From positions 1 through 9,227 of the forward strand of contig JAFUPO010000113.1 in assembly GCA_017481185.1 (NCBI GenBank): a stretch of 9,227 nucleotides of DNA, given 5' to 3'. The first letter of the stretch is position 1. Every line of letters starts with the position of its first letter. Below the pieces are notes generated by a model that was not told where the DNA came from, made no database searches, and saw only the letters and a program-made list of their open reading frames with translations. A program made the translations under genes and the position numbers. Shown here piece after piece: positions 1 through 6,511 of the stretch. This DNA is from Clostridia bacterium (lineage in GTDB: Bacteria; Bacillota_A; Clostridia; Christensenellales; Aristaeellaceae).

Positions 1-1212
1 GCCGCCGCCGATGGCGATGGCTTCCTTGGGGCGGCCTGTTTCTTCATTGTAAGCGTCCAGCAGGCCCTGAACCAGGGTGCTGTTTTCCGGCACATGGTGG
101 GGCGCTTTCAGGGTATCCACGGTGACGGTGATGCCGGGCAGGGCAGCCTGAATGGCCTTGAGGATCTGGCCGGGATCCGCCAGCAGGGGATAGCGAATAT
201 CCAGGGTGGCATAGAGCCTCTCCTGATTCACCCGGATGATACCCATATTGCAGGTCAGGGGGCCGGAGGTTTCATCAGCCATCTTCACGCCCAGGCTCTT
301 TCCGTTATACTCCATGCCTACCGCGTCAGCCAGGGTCTTGATGGGGCCCTGAGCGCCCAGCTCCCGCAGGGTCAGAAGCAATTGACCAATGGCATTTTTG
401 CCCCCCTCGGGGAAGGCTGCATGGCCGGTGACGCCGGTGGAGGTGATTTCAATGACGCCGTTTTTGTGCTCGGCGGCAATGTCAAACCCCATGGCCTCGC
501 CGTAGGCTACTGCCGCCGCAGCCATGGCGTGGGTGCCTTCGATCACAGCCTTGGCCATACCGGGGATCACGTTGGGCCGCTCCCCTGCGTCAAAGGAAAG
601 GATGTTCAGCCCCTGGCAGGGAGCGGGGGCGTTTAGATCCAGGTGATACAGCCCCTTCTCCGTATTGATCACGGGGAAGCTGGCGTCGGGGCTGAAGCCC
701 TGCTGGGGCATCACGGCGTGCTGGGTATAGTAAGCCATATCCTCCCAGCCGGATTCCTCATCGCAGCCCAGGATCAATTTTACCTTGCGCTTAAGGGGCA
801 CGCCGGCGTCCTTCACTGCCTTCATGGCATACAGGGCAGCCACGGCCGGGCCCTTATCGTCAGAGGTGCCCCGGCCATACATCCGGTCCCCAACGATTTC
901 AGCGGCAAAGGGATCCACCTGCCAGCCGTCCCCAGCGGGTACCACATCCAAATGGCAGAGGATGCCCAGGGCTTCTTCGTCAGAGCCTTCTCCCAGGGTC
1001 ACATCCCCGGCGTAGCCTTCATAATTCTTCACAGCAAAGCCCATATCGGCAGCGTCTTGAAGAGCCGCGTCCAAGGCCTGCCGGGTCTCAAGGCCAAAGG
1101 GCGCGCCGGGAGCGGGCTCCCCCTTTACCGAGGGGATGCGGATCCACTTTTGCAGGGTCTTGACCAGATCGCCCTCCATGGCGGCGATGGCTTTGTTCAT
1201 TTGTTCGTTCAT
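1..1212 (-). CDS. pepV: PepV-like M20 zinc dipeptidase, C-terminus outside window
   Basis: Cytoplasmic M20-family (PepV/Sapep type) metallopeptidase, expected to split dipeptides after peptide uptake. The frame runs open from the ATG at 1212 to base 1, giving 404 residues; PepV proteins have about 470, so roughly 65 are missing. The two-zinc site is visible in order: CHLDVVPAGDGW with His87 and Asp89, GRGTSDDKGP with bridging Asp119, DEESGW with Glu152/Glu153, and Asp176 in the PDASFP segment. His264 in TGHAAFPEGG matches the conserved lid-domain His. The last residues, AIAIGGG, begin the family's C-terminal IGGGTYAR-type motif; the final metal-binding His lies outside. The start is supported by AAGGAGG seven bases upstream, which overlaps the TAA of the preceding lyase gene 12 bases away. 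Last visible gene of the minus-strand operon. The family is clear; the exact substrate is inferred. Confidence 0.93.
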   Translation of the reverse strand, partial: MNEQMNKAIAAMEGDLVKTLQKWIRIPSVKGEPAPGAPFGLETRQALDAALQDAADMGFAVKNYEGYAGDVTLGEGSDEEALGILCHLDVVPAGDGWQVDPFAAEIVGDRMYGRGTSDDKGPAVAALYAMKAVKDAGVPLKRKVKLILGCDEESGWEDMAYYTQHAVMPQQGFSPDASFPVINTEKGLYHLDLNAPAPCQGLNILSFDAGERPNVIPGMAKAVIEGTHAMAAAAVAYGEAMGFDIAAEHKNGVIEITSTGVTGHAAFPEGGKNAIGQLLLTLRELGAQGPIKTLADAVGMEYNGKSLGVKMADETSGPLTCNMGIIRVNQERLYATLDIRYPLLADPGQILKAIQAALPGITVTVDTLKAPHHVPENSTLVQGLLDAYNEETGRPKEAIAIGGG

Positions 1213-1224
1213 GGGTAAACCTCC

Positions 1225-2406
1225 TTACAGGGCCAGGGCCTTTTTCAGCCGCTTAACGCCCTCAATGATATTGCGGTGGGGGCAGCCAATGTTGAAGCGC
1301 AGAAAGCCCTCGCCCAGCTCCTTGCCAAAGAAGGTGCCAGTGGTGAAGGCAACGCCCGCCTTGTGGGTACGCTCCATCAGTTCATCGGTGGTAAAGCCGT
1401 AGGCTCTCAGATCGATCCAGGCCAGGTAGGTGGCGTCCAGGGGCGTCATCACAGCCTGGGGCAGCTGGCGGGCCAGCTCTTCTTTGAGAATTTTGCGGCC
1501 CTCATCCAGGTATTCCATCAGGCCATCCAGCCATTCATCCCCGTGGCTCAGGGCAGCCCGGGTGCCCTCCAGGGCGAAAAGGTTGCCGCTGCGCACCCCG
1601 GCGGAGGCCATAAAGGCATCGATTTTCTTTTTCATCTCCTCATGGCGGGTAAACAGGTAGCTCTGCTGGAGGCCGGCGGTGTTGAAGGTTTTGCTGGCAG
1701 CGCAGAGGGTGACCACCTTGGCGTTGGGGTTATCGCCGGTAAGGCTCAGGGCAGGGGTGAACACCTGGGGCTTGAACACAAAGTCAGCATGGATTTCATC
1801 CACCACCAGGGGGATATGGTGCTTGTGCAGAAGGGCGAATAAATTAAGCAGCTCCTGCTTGGACCAGCTGCGGCCCACCGGGTTATGGGGGCTGCAAAGG
1901 ATCAGCATTTTGCCGCCCTGGAGGATGAGGCTTTCCAGGTGCTCAAGATCCATCCGATAGCGGCCATCCTCGCCGGGAACCAGGGGATTTTCCATCAAAA
2001 CGCGGCCCGTGCCGGTCACCGCCCGAAAGAAGGGCCCGTACACCCGGGTCTGGATGATCACGCCGTCTCCAGGCTGGGTCAAAGCCTGCACGCATACGTT
2101 AAGGCCTGTGACCACGCAGGGCAGCATGGAAACCTGCGCCTGGGTCAGCGTGAGGCCATGGCGGCGCTGCCAGTAGTTCAAAACAGCCTCATAATCGTCT
2201 TCCAAAGGCTCAGTATAGCCATAGGTGGGATGGGCGGCCCGTTTTAAAAGGGCCTCCTGAACCGCCGGGGGGCTGGGAAAGTCCATATCCGCCACCCACA
2301 GGGGCAGAATATCGTCCCCATGCTCTTGGCGGATCATGTCCCATTTTTCGCAGCGGGTGCCCATACGGTTCAAGCCTGCGTCAAAATATTCATGATTGAA
2401 TTTCAT
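1225..2406 (-). CDS. patB: MalY/PatB family PLP-dependent C-S lyase / aminotransferase
   Basis: Fold-type I PLP enzyme of the MalY/PatB group, 393 residues, the usual full length. Family members cleave cystathionine or cysteine S-conjugates to a thiol, pyruvate and ammonia, and some act as aminotransferases. The N-terminal signature RxGTxxxKWD (residues 15-23) and LPLWVADMDFPSPP (34-47) are typical. PLP-site residues visible are Tyr123 (VYGPF), Asn175 in CSPHNPVGR, Asp203 in VVDEIHADF, Lys239 as the Schiff-base lysine in ASKTFNTAGL, and Arg370 in LRFNIGCPH for the substrate carboxylate. GGAG lies 8 bases before the ATG and overlaps the TAA of the upstream methyltransferase gene (12-base gap). 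It sits directly before the dipeptidase gene, which fits breakdown of peptide-derived sulfur amino acids, but that coupling is inference. Substrate cannot be read from sequence. Confidence 0.93.
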   Translation of the reverse strand: MKFNHEYFDAGLNRMGTRCEKWDMIRQEHGDDILPLWVADMDFPSPPAVQEALLKRAAHPTYGYTEPLEDDYEAVLNYWQRRHGLTLTQAQVSMLPCVVTGLNVCVQALTQPGDGVIIQTRVYGPFFRAVTGTGRVLMENPLVPGEDGRYRMDLEHLESLILQGGKMLILCSPHNPVGRSWSKQELLNLFALLHKHHIPLVVDEIHADFVFKPQVFTPALSLTGDNPNAKVVTLCAASKTFNTAGLQQSYLFTRHEEMKKKIDAFMASAGVRSGNLFALEGTRAALSHGDEWLDGLMEYLDEGRKILKEELARQLPQAVMTPLDATYLAWIDLRAYGFTTDELMERTHKAGVAFTTGTFFGKELGEGFLRFNIGCPHRNIIEGVKRLKKALAL

Positions 2407-2418
2407 CTGTATCGCTCC

Positions 2419-3012
2419 TTACCCTTTGGTGCATTGAATGATCCAGAAGCCGCCGCCCTTTTTGAGGGTAACTACCTCCTGAAAAAAAGTTTTAAGGTAG
2501 GCAATGGCTGACTCCGCCCCCTGCTGCTTGCGGATGACCAGAAAGAGCCGCCCGCCGGGGGTTAGGTGATCGAAGCTCTGGCGAAACAGATCATAGATGA
2601 CCTGCTTGCCTGCCCGGATGGGGGGATTGGAGACCACCGCCTCAAAAGTTTCCCCCGCCAGGGCGGCAAGGCCGTCGGAAAGGAGCACCCGGGCGGTGAG
2701 CCCGTTCTCCTGAAGGTTTCGCCGGGTCAGGTCCAGGGCCCGCTGGTTTACATCGCACATCACCACATTCAGATGGGGCTGGGCTGCTTTGAGCGTGACG
2801 CCCACTGCGCCCCAACCACAGCCCAGGTCCAGCACCCGGCCCTGGAGGGGCGGCAGATTTTCCAAGAGAAGAGCTGTGCCCTTATCCACCTCGCCCTTGG
2901 AAAAAACGCCTGCATCCGTCCAGAAAGCAAGCTCCTTTCCCAGGGGTGAAGCGGTGAAGCGCCGGGGATGGCTTTCGCTTTCCGGCGCTTGGGTATAATA
3001 ATGATCACTCAT
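2419..3012 (-). CDS. Class I SAM-dependent methyltransferase, RsmC/YbxB-like
   Basis: Small-domain methyltransferase of the MTS (RsmC/YbxB) group, 197 residues, probably acting on 16S rRNA guanine N2 by analogy with RsmC; the target of the stand-alone Firmicutes members is not settled. It lacks the N-terminal duplicated domain of E. coli RsmC. SAM motif I is VLDLGCGWG (residues 60-68), the acidic ribose-binding residue is Asp87 in VMCDVN, and the N6/N2-type catalytic motif is SNPPIRAGK (128-136). I chose the ATG at 3012 over the in-frame ATG at 3036 because GGAGGAG stands 7 bases upstream of it and family homology starts there; the longer version adds an arginine-rich stretch lying inside the upstream gene. 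The start overlaps the end of the pseudouridine synthase gene by 8 bases, suggesting translational coupling. Confidence 0.87.
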   Translation of the reverse strand: MSDHYYTQAPESESHPRRFTASPLGKELAFWTDAGVFSKGEVDKGTALLLENLPPLQGRVLDLGCGWGAVGVTLKAAQPHLNVVMCDVNQRALDLTRRNLQENGLTARVLLSDGLAALAGETFEAVVSNPPIRAGKQVIYDLFRQSFDHLTPGGRLFLVIRKQQGAESAIAYLKTFFQEVVTLKKGGGFWIIQCTKG

Positions 3013-3736
3013 GGCGGGTCTCCTCCGCGGCGGCATAAAGCTGCGCCGCCTCTAAATCAGTCAGCTCCCGGTACTGGCCGGGGGCCAGGCGCTCATCCAA
3101 TAAAAGGGGGCCAAAGGTCTCGCGGTGCAATTGGGTCACCTGCCGCCCCCGGGCTTCAAACATCCGCTTGATCTGGTGAAACTTGCCCTCCTGCACGGTC
3201 ACCCGGGCCTGGGCTTCCTCAGAAGAGGATGAGAGGATCTCCAGCCTGCCGGGCTGGGCGATAAAATCCCCCAGGTTTAAGCCGGAGGCAAAGGCTTCCA
3301 CATCGGCTTCATCCAAAGACCCGTCCACCCGGGCCCAATAGGTCTTGTCCACATGGCGTTTGGGGGAAAGGAGCCGGTGGGCCAGTTCGCCATCGGTGGT
3401 GAACAGTAAAAGCCCGGTAGTGTCCTTGTCCAGGCGGCCTACAGGCATACAGCCCAGGGTTTGGCACTTGGGCGGCAAAAGATCCATCACCGTGGCGGCC
3501 TTTTTATCCCTTGCGGCGGTAAGGATCCCTTGGGGCTTGTGGAGCATCAGGTGCAGGGTCAAGCGGGTATCCAGGGGCTGCCCATCCAGCGTAACGGTAT
3601 CCTGGCCGGGGATCACGTTCAAGCCGGGATCCTTGGCCGGTTGGCCGTTTACCCCGACCCGCCCCTTGCGAATCATGGGCTGCACCTGCGACCGGGGCCC
3701 CAACGCCAGTGAAACCAAAAGGCGGTCAAGCCGCAT
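3005..3736 (-). CDS. rsuA: RsuA-family rRNA pseudouridine synthase
   Basis: Pseudouridine synthase of the RsuA/RluB/E/F group, 243 residues, expected to convert a uridine (U516 of 16S rRNA in RsuA) to pseudouridine during ribosome assembly. An S4 RNA-binding domain fills roughly residues 1-48 (MRLDRLL start, RKGRVGVNGQ). The catalytic domain holds LHKPQG (65-70) and the active-site motif GRLDKDTTGLLLFTTDG with catalytic Asp103, followed by the KTYWARV and EGKFHQIKRMF segments. I prefer the ATG at 3736 to the in-frame ATG at 3769: MRLDRLL is the standard family start, the extra 11 residues look unrelated, and AAGGA stands 10 bases upstream. It overlaps the end of the upstream membrane-protein frame by 11 bases and the downstream methyltransferase gene by 8. 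RsuA rather than RluB is favoured but not certain. Confidence 0.9.
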   Translation of the reverse strand: MRLDRLLVSLALGPRSQVQPMIRKGRVGVNGQPAKDPGLNVIPGQDTVTLDGQPLDTRLTLHLMLHKPQGILTAARDKKAATVMDLLPPKCQTLGCMPVGRLDKDTTGLLLFTTDGELAHRLLSPKRHVDKTYWARVDGSLDEADVEAFASGLNLGDFIAQPGRLEILSSSSEEAQARVTVQEGKFHQIKRMFEARGRQVTQLHRETFGPLLLDERLAPGQYRELTDLEAAQLYAAAEETRHE

Positions 3737-4573
3737 GGGAGTTGTCCTTCTGTGCGCGGGCCTGGGCAAAGCAGGCCACCGCCAGCTTGCGCAGGGGCAG
3801 AAGGGGCAGGTAAAGCACAGCCACAGCCCCTGCCAGAATGTAAACGTACTGGGTCATATCGGGCAGGCCGAAGGTATCCAGAAACACGTTGATGATGTCC
3901 AGCACCATCCAGCCCAAAACAGCAAACAGGGAAGGAGCAGCAGGCTGTTAATAAGGCCCAGGCCCAATTGCTTTAAGCGGGAGCCATTCAGGCTGGCCAC
4001 GGATGCGCCCATGGCCCACAGGTGGCGGTTGGCGCTTAGGCGGCACAGGCTGTAGAACATGGGCAGGGCCAGCAGGATGATGCCCAGAATCAGCAGCAGA
4101 ATACCCTCCAGGAAGGAGCCGCCGATAAAGGAACCGATGCTGCCCAGGTAGCGCAGGGCTGTGAAGGCATCCATCTCGCCGCCGCCCATAAAGGCGAAAT
4201 AGAGATAGGCCAGGGCAGCGAGCAGGGGCAGGGCCCACACCAGCGCCAGCAGGGCGTGGAGCAGGGAATGTTTCAGCTTCTCGCCGTAACGGTCAAGGCT
4301 CACAAGCTTGGGCGTGCAGAGCTTGCCGCCGGCGCTGAAATCCGCCATGGCCTCCGCCATGGAAAAGCGCAGGGGCCACACCAGCATGATCCACAGGATC
4401 GGAGCCAAAAGGGCCAGGTATTTCAGGCCGCTTCCGGAAGGAACCAGCAGGGTCATCAGGGGGCACAAAGCCAATAGGCGAATGGCGATGTGGAGCAGAA
4501 AACCGGCCAGCAGGTCGCCGTAGCGGCCCTTGGCCTGCTTGAAAGCCTGCTGCCAGGCGTTGGGTGCTTTCAT
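3726..4573 (-). pseudogene. Unrecognised multi-pass membrane protein, frameshifted
   Basis: First gene of the minus-strand operon; I do not recognise the family. As read, the frame from the ATG at 4573 gives 239 residues ending at 3854, but the last 20 or so (WAGWCWTSSTC...) no longer look like membrane protein. The frame one base over continues as GWMVLDIINVFLDTFG, a further hydrophobic helix and a basic tail ending at 3726. Restoring one base near the GGG at 3929-3931 (CCC, Pro215) gives an uninterrupted 282-residue protein with ...LLLLPLFAVLGWMVLD... at the join. It would have about six hydrophobic segments near residues 21-44, 50-70, 103-128, 145-178, 204-230 and 240-262, with no enzymatic motif. 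GAGGAGG stands 8 bases before the ATG. The restored end overlaps the next gene by 11 bases, as expected in this operon, so the tail is real. This may be a recent mutation or an assembly error. Confidence 0.78.
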
Positions 4574-4607
4574 AAGGGAGGCCTCCTCACGTACTCATTT
4601 CCTGCTT

Positions 4608-4636
4608 ATTATACCGTACCCTCTCCCTCCTGGCAA
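4608..4636 (-). promoter_or_regulatory. Sigma-A promoter of the minus-strand five-gene operon
   Basis: On the minus strand, TTGCCA (4631-4636) and a perfect TATAAT (4608-4613) are separated by exactly 17 bases. Five of six -35 bases and six of six -10 bases match consensus. Transcription would start near 4600, leaving a leader of roughly 30 bases before the ATG at 4573. It is the only strong promoter I see for the operon, whose genes are too close together for obvious internal ones. Confidence 0.85.
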
Positions 4637-4646
4637 GGAAAAAGGA

Positions 4647-4675
4647 TTGGCAGCAGGGGGCGAGAATGTTATAAT
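4647..4675 (+). promoter_or_regulatory. Sigma-A promoter of the MATE-gtrA pair
   Basis: TTGGCA (4647-4652) and a perfect TATAAT (4670-4675) with a 17-base spacer. It is back to back with the minus-strand operon promoter; the two -35 hexamers are only 10 bases apart. The transcript would start near 4682, giving a leader of about 43 bases before the MATE start codon. Confidence 0.85.
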
Positions 4676-4692
4676 GGATAGGAACCTTTGAA

Positions 4693-4719
4693 AAAACCTG
4701 TGATGAAAACGAGGTTTTC
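4693..4719 (+). promoter_or_regulatory. Leader with two alternative small hairpins over the MATE ribosome binding site
   Basis: Two perfect inverted repeats share their 3' half: AAAACCT (4693-4699) with AGGTTTT (4712-4718), and GAAAAC (4705-4710) with GTTTTC (4714-4719) around a GAG loop. They cannot form together. The only Shine-Dalgarno-like bases for the MATE gene, GAGG at 4711-4714, lie in the loop and stem of the second and in the 3' arm of the first. The stems are AT-rich and short, so a role in translation control is only a possibility. Confidence 0.35.
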
Positions 4720-4724
4720 GGTTT

Positions 4725-6092
4725 ATGCGGGGTAGTGAACGGCTGCGCCAGGGCTTGGCATTGGCCCTGCCAGCCATGATGGAAAATTTGATGGTCACCC
4801 TCCTGTCCATGGTGGATACAGCCATGGTAGGCTCCCTGGGCAAGGAGGCTACGGCAGCGGCAGCTCTCAATGCCAGCCCTTCGTGGCTGGTGTCCTCAAC
4901 GATCACGGTGGTGGGCGGCTCCATTGCGGTGATCATCGCTCGGCTTTGGGGGGCAAAGGATTATGAGCGGGCCGGGGTGTTCAGCCGCCAGGCCATGGTG
5001 CTGGGCCTTTTGCTTGGAGCGCTTTTGACCCTGGCGGGGCAGCTGATCGCCCCTCACTATCCTTACTGGATGCAGGCGGAGGCAGGGGTTATCCCAGCTG
5101 CGACAGCCTATATGCGCATCGTGTCCGCCGCCTATATTCCTCACACCCTGGGGTTGGTATTTTACGGCATTATGCGCGGGGCAGGGGATATGAAAACGCC
5201 TATGCGCATTTCGCTGAGCGTGAATTTGCTCAATGTGCTGGGCAACTTTTTACTGATCTATCCCAGCCGCACCCTCTGGGGGATCCCTGTTTGGGGCGCT
5301 GGCCTGGGGGTGGCTGGGGCGGCTTTGTCAACAGCTGTTTGCACGGCATTGTCGGCGGTGATCGGCGGCATTTGCCTCAGCCGCAGGCAGGATCCGCTGC
5401 GGCTGAGCCTTAGGCGCTCCTATCGCCCGGAGCGGGAGAAGCTGTGCAGCCTTTTGCGCCTGGGGATCCCCATGGCGTCGGAGCGGGTGATTATCAACCT
5501 GGGGCAGGTGCTCTTTTCCTCCACGGTATCCTCCCTGGGAACGCTGGAGTTATCCGCCCATCACCTGGCCATTACGGCAGAGGGCATCTGCTACAACCCA
5601 GCCTTTGGCATCTCTGTGGCAGCCACCACCGGTATGGGCCATGCCCTGGGGGCTGGCAAGGAGGAGGAAGCGAAAAAGATCGGCTGGATGTATTTGGCCA
5701 TGTGCGCTGTGGTCATGGTCTGCGTAAGCCTGCTTATGTGGCTGTTGGCTCCGGCGATGATCGGCCTGTTTACGCCGGATGAGGAGGTGATCCGCTTGGG
5801 TGCCATGGCTCTGAGGATCGTGGCCCTGGCAGAGCCCCTCTTTGGCCTGTCTATTGTGGGCACGGGCATCCTGCGCAGCGCTGGGGAAACGGTAGCCCCC
5901 TTGGGCATCAGCATCGTGTGCATGATGCTGATTCGGGTGCCCCTGGCCATGGTGTTCAGCCGCATCTTTGATTGGGGATTGGCCGGAGCCTGGATCGCTA
6001 TGGATATTGATTTGATTATTCGCGGCGGGCTGACCCTTGCCCGCTATGCCAGCGGCAAATGGAAGGAAAAAAGCCGCCAACTTCAAGCATAA
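4725..6092 (+). CDS. MATE family multidrug/metabolite efflux transporter
   Basis: Inner-membrane cation-coupled antiporter of the MATE (MOP superfamily) type, 455 residues, the usual length, with hydrophobicity consistent with 12 transmembrane helices in two homologous halves. The N-terminal half carries MVDTAMVGSLG (residues 29-39, with helix-1 Asp31) and the MATE signature GIMRGAGDMKTPM (148-160). The second half carries GISVAATTGMGHALGAG (295-311) and the matching GTGILRSAGETVAPL (379-393). The substrate cannot be predicted. The ATG at 4725 is the first possible start after an in-frame TGA at about 4702. Its ribosome binding site is weak, only GAGG 10 bases upstream, unlike the strong sites of its neighbours. 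It is followed 12 bases later by the GtrA gene and is probably cotranscribed with it. Confidence 0.94.
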   Translation: MRGSERLRQGLALALPAMMENLMVTLLSMVDTAMVGSLGKEATAAAALNASPSWLVSSTITVVGGSIAVIIARLWGAKDYERAGVFSRQAMVLGLLLGALLTLAGQLIAPHYPYWMQAEAGVIPAATAYMRIVSAAYIPHTLGLVFYGIMRGAGDMKTPMRISLSVNLLNVLGNFLLIYPSRTLWGIPVWGAGLGVAGAALSTAVCTALSAVIGGICLSRRQDPLRLSLRRSYRPEREKLCSLLRLGIPMASERVIINLGQVLFSSTVSSLGTLELSAHHLAITAEGICYNPAFGISVAATTGMGHALGAGKEEEAKKIGWMYLAMCAVVMVCVSLLMWLLAPAMIGLFTPDEEVIRLGAMALRIVALAEPLFGLSIVGTGILRSAGETVAPLGISIVCMMLIRVPLAMVFSRIFDWGLAGAWIAMDIDLIIRGGLTLARYASGKWKEKSRQLQA

Positions 6093-6104
6093 GGAGAAAG
6101 AGCT

Positions 6105-6509
6105 ATGAAAGCGCTGCTTGAAAAATACCGTTCCATGATTCTGTATGTGGTCTTTGGGGCGGGCACCACCCTGGTCAACATTTTGGTTTACGGGGCAGCC
6201 ACCCGCCTTGTGGCCATGGACGAAATGTGGGCCAACATCGCGGCCTGGTTTTTATCGGTGCTTTTCGCCTATGTAACCAACCGTACCTGGGTGTTCGATT
6301 CCAAAGCCAGGGGCTTTGAGGCGCTGATAAAAGAAGCGGGCAGCTTTTTTGCCGCCCGCATCGCCACTGGCCTTATGGATCAGGGAATCATGTACCTGTG
6401 CGTAAAGGTGCTCGCCCTGCCGGATCTGCCGGTGAAGATCGCCTCCAACGTGATCGTGATCATCCTAAATTATGTACTGAGCAAATGGGTGGTTTTTCGC
6501 AAAAAGTAA
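6105..6509 (+). CDS. GtrA family small membrane protein
   Basis: GtrA-like protein of 134 residues, the family's usual size, with four predicted helices near residues 11-31, 41-58, 77-101 and 108-131. Family members are thought to move undecaprenyl-phosphate-linked sugars or otherwise serve cell-surface polysaccharide synthesis. Characteristic features are the helix-1 stretch FGAGTTLVNILVYG (17-30), YVTNRTWVF (56-64) and the C-terminal NYVLSKWVVFRK (122-133). AAGGAG overlapping the MATE stop codon gives a strong ribosome binding site, so coupled translation with the MATE gene is likely. No glycosyltransferase gene, the common neighbour of gtrA, is present in the window. Its stop codon lies 2 bases from the stop of the convergent asparaginase gene. 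Confidence 0.91.
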   Translation: MKALLEKYRSMILYVVFGAGTTLVNILVYGAATRLVAMDEMWANIAAWFLSVLFAYVTNRTWVFDSKARGFEALIKEAGSFFAARIATGLMDQGIMYLCVKVLALPDLPVKIASNVIVIILNYVLSKWVVFRKK

Positions 6510-6511
6510 GG

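Noticed and set aside
94..1218. Two long plus-strand open frames (94-636 and 643-1218) opposite the dipeptidase gene
   Set aside because: They are antisense shadows of a GC-rich gene. The minus-strand frame shows all PepV metal ligands, while these show low-complexity Gly/His-rich sequence and lack good ribosome binding sites.
3917..3947. Programmed ribosomal frameshifting as an explanation for the split membrane protein
   Set aside because: The overlap contains no proper X-XXY-YYZ slippery heptamer in the right frame; the TTTT run would need tRNA re-pairing on GTT. A base deletion or sequence error is simpler.
4577..4586. Perfect 10-base palindrome GGAGGCCTCC covering the ribosome binding site of the membrane-protein gene
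   Set aside because: As RNA it could only form a three-pair stem with a four-base loop, and a Shine-Dalgarno next to CCTCC can arise by chance.
4595..4936. A 113-residue minus-strand frame across the divergent promoter region
   Set aside because: It begins inside the MATE gene and runs through both promoters; no domain and no ribosome binding site were seen.
6495..6508. TTTTTCGCAAAAA inverted repeat at the end of gtrA as a terminator
   Set aside because: The stem is five A-T pairs inside coding sequence with no GC core, too weak to stop RNA polymerase.
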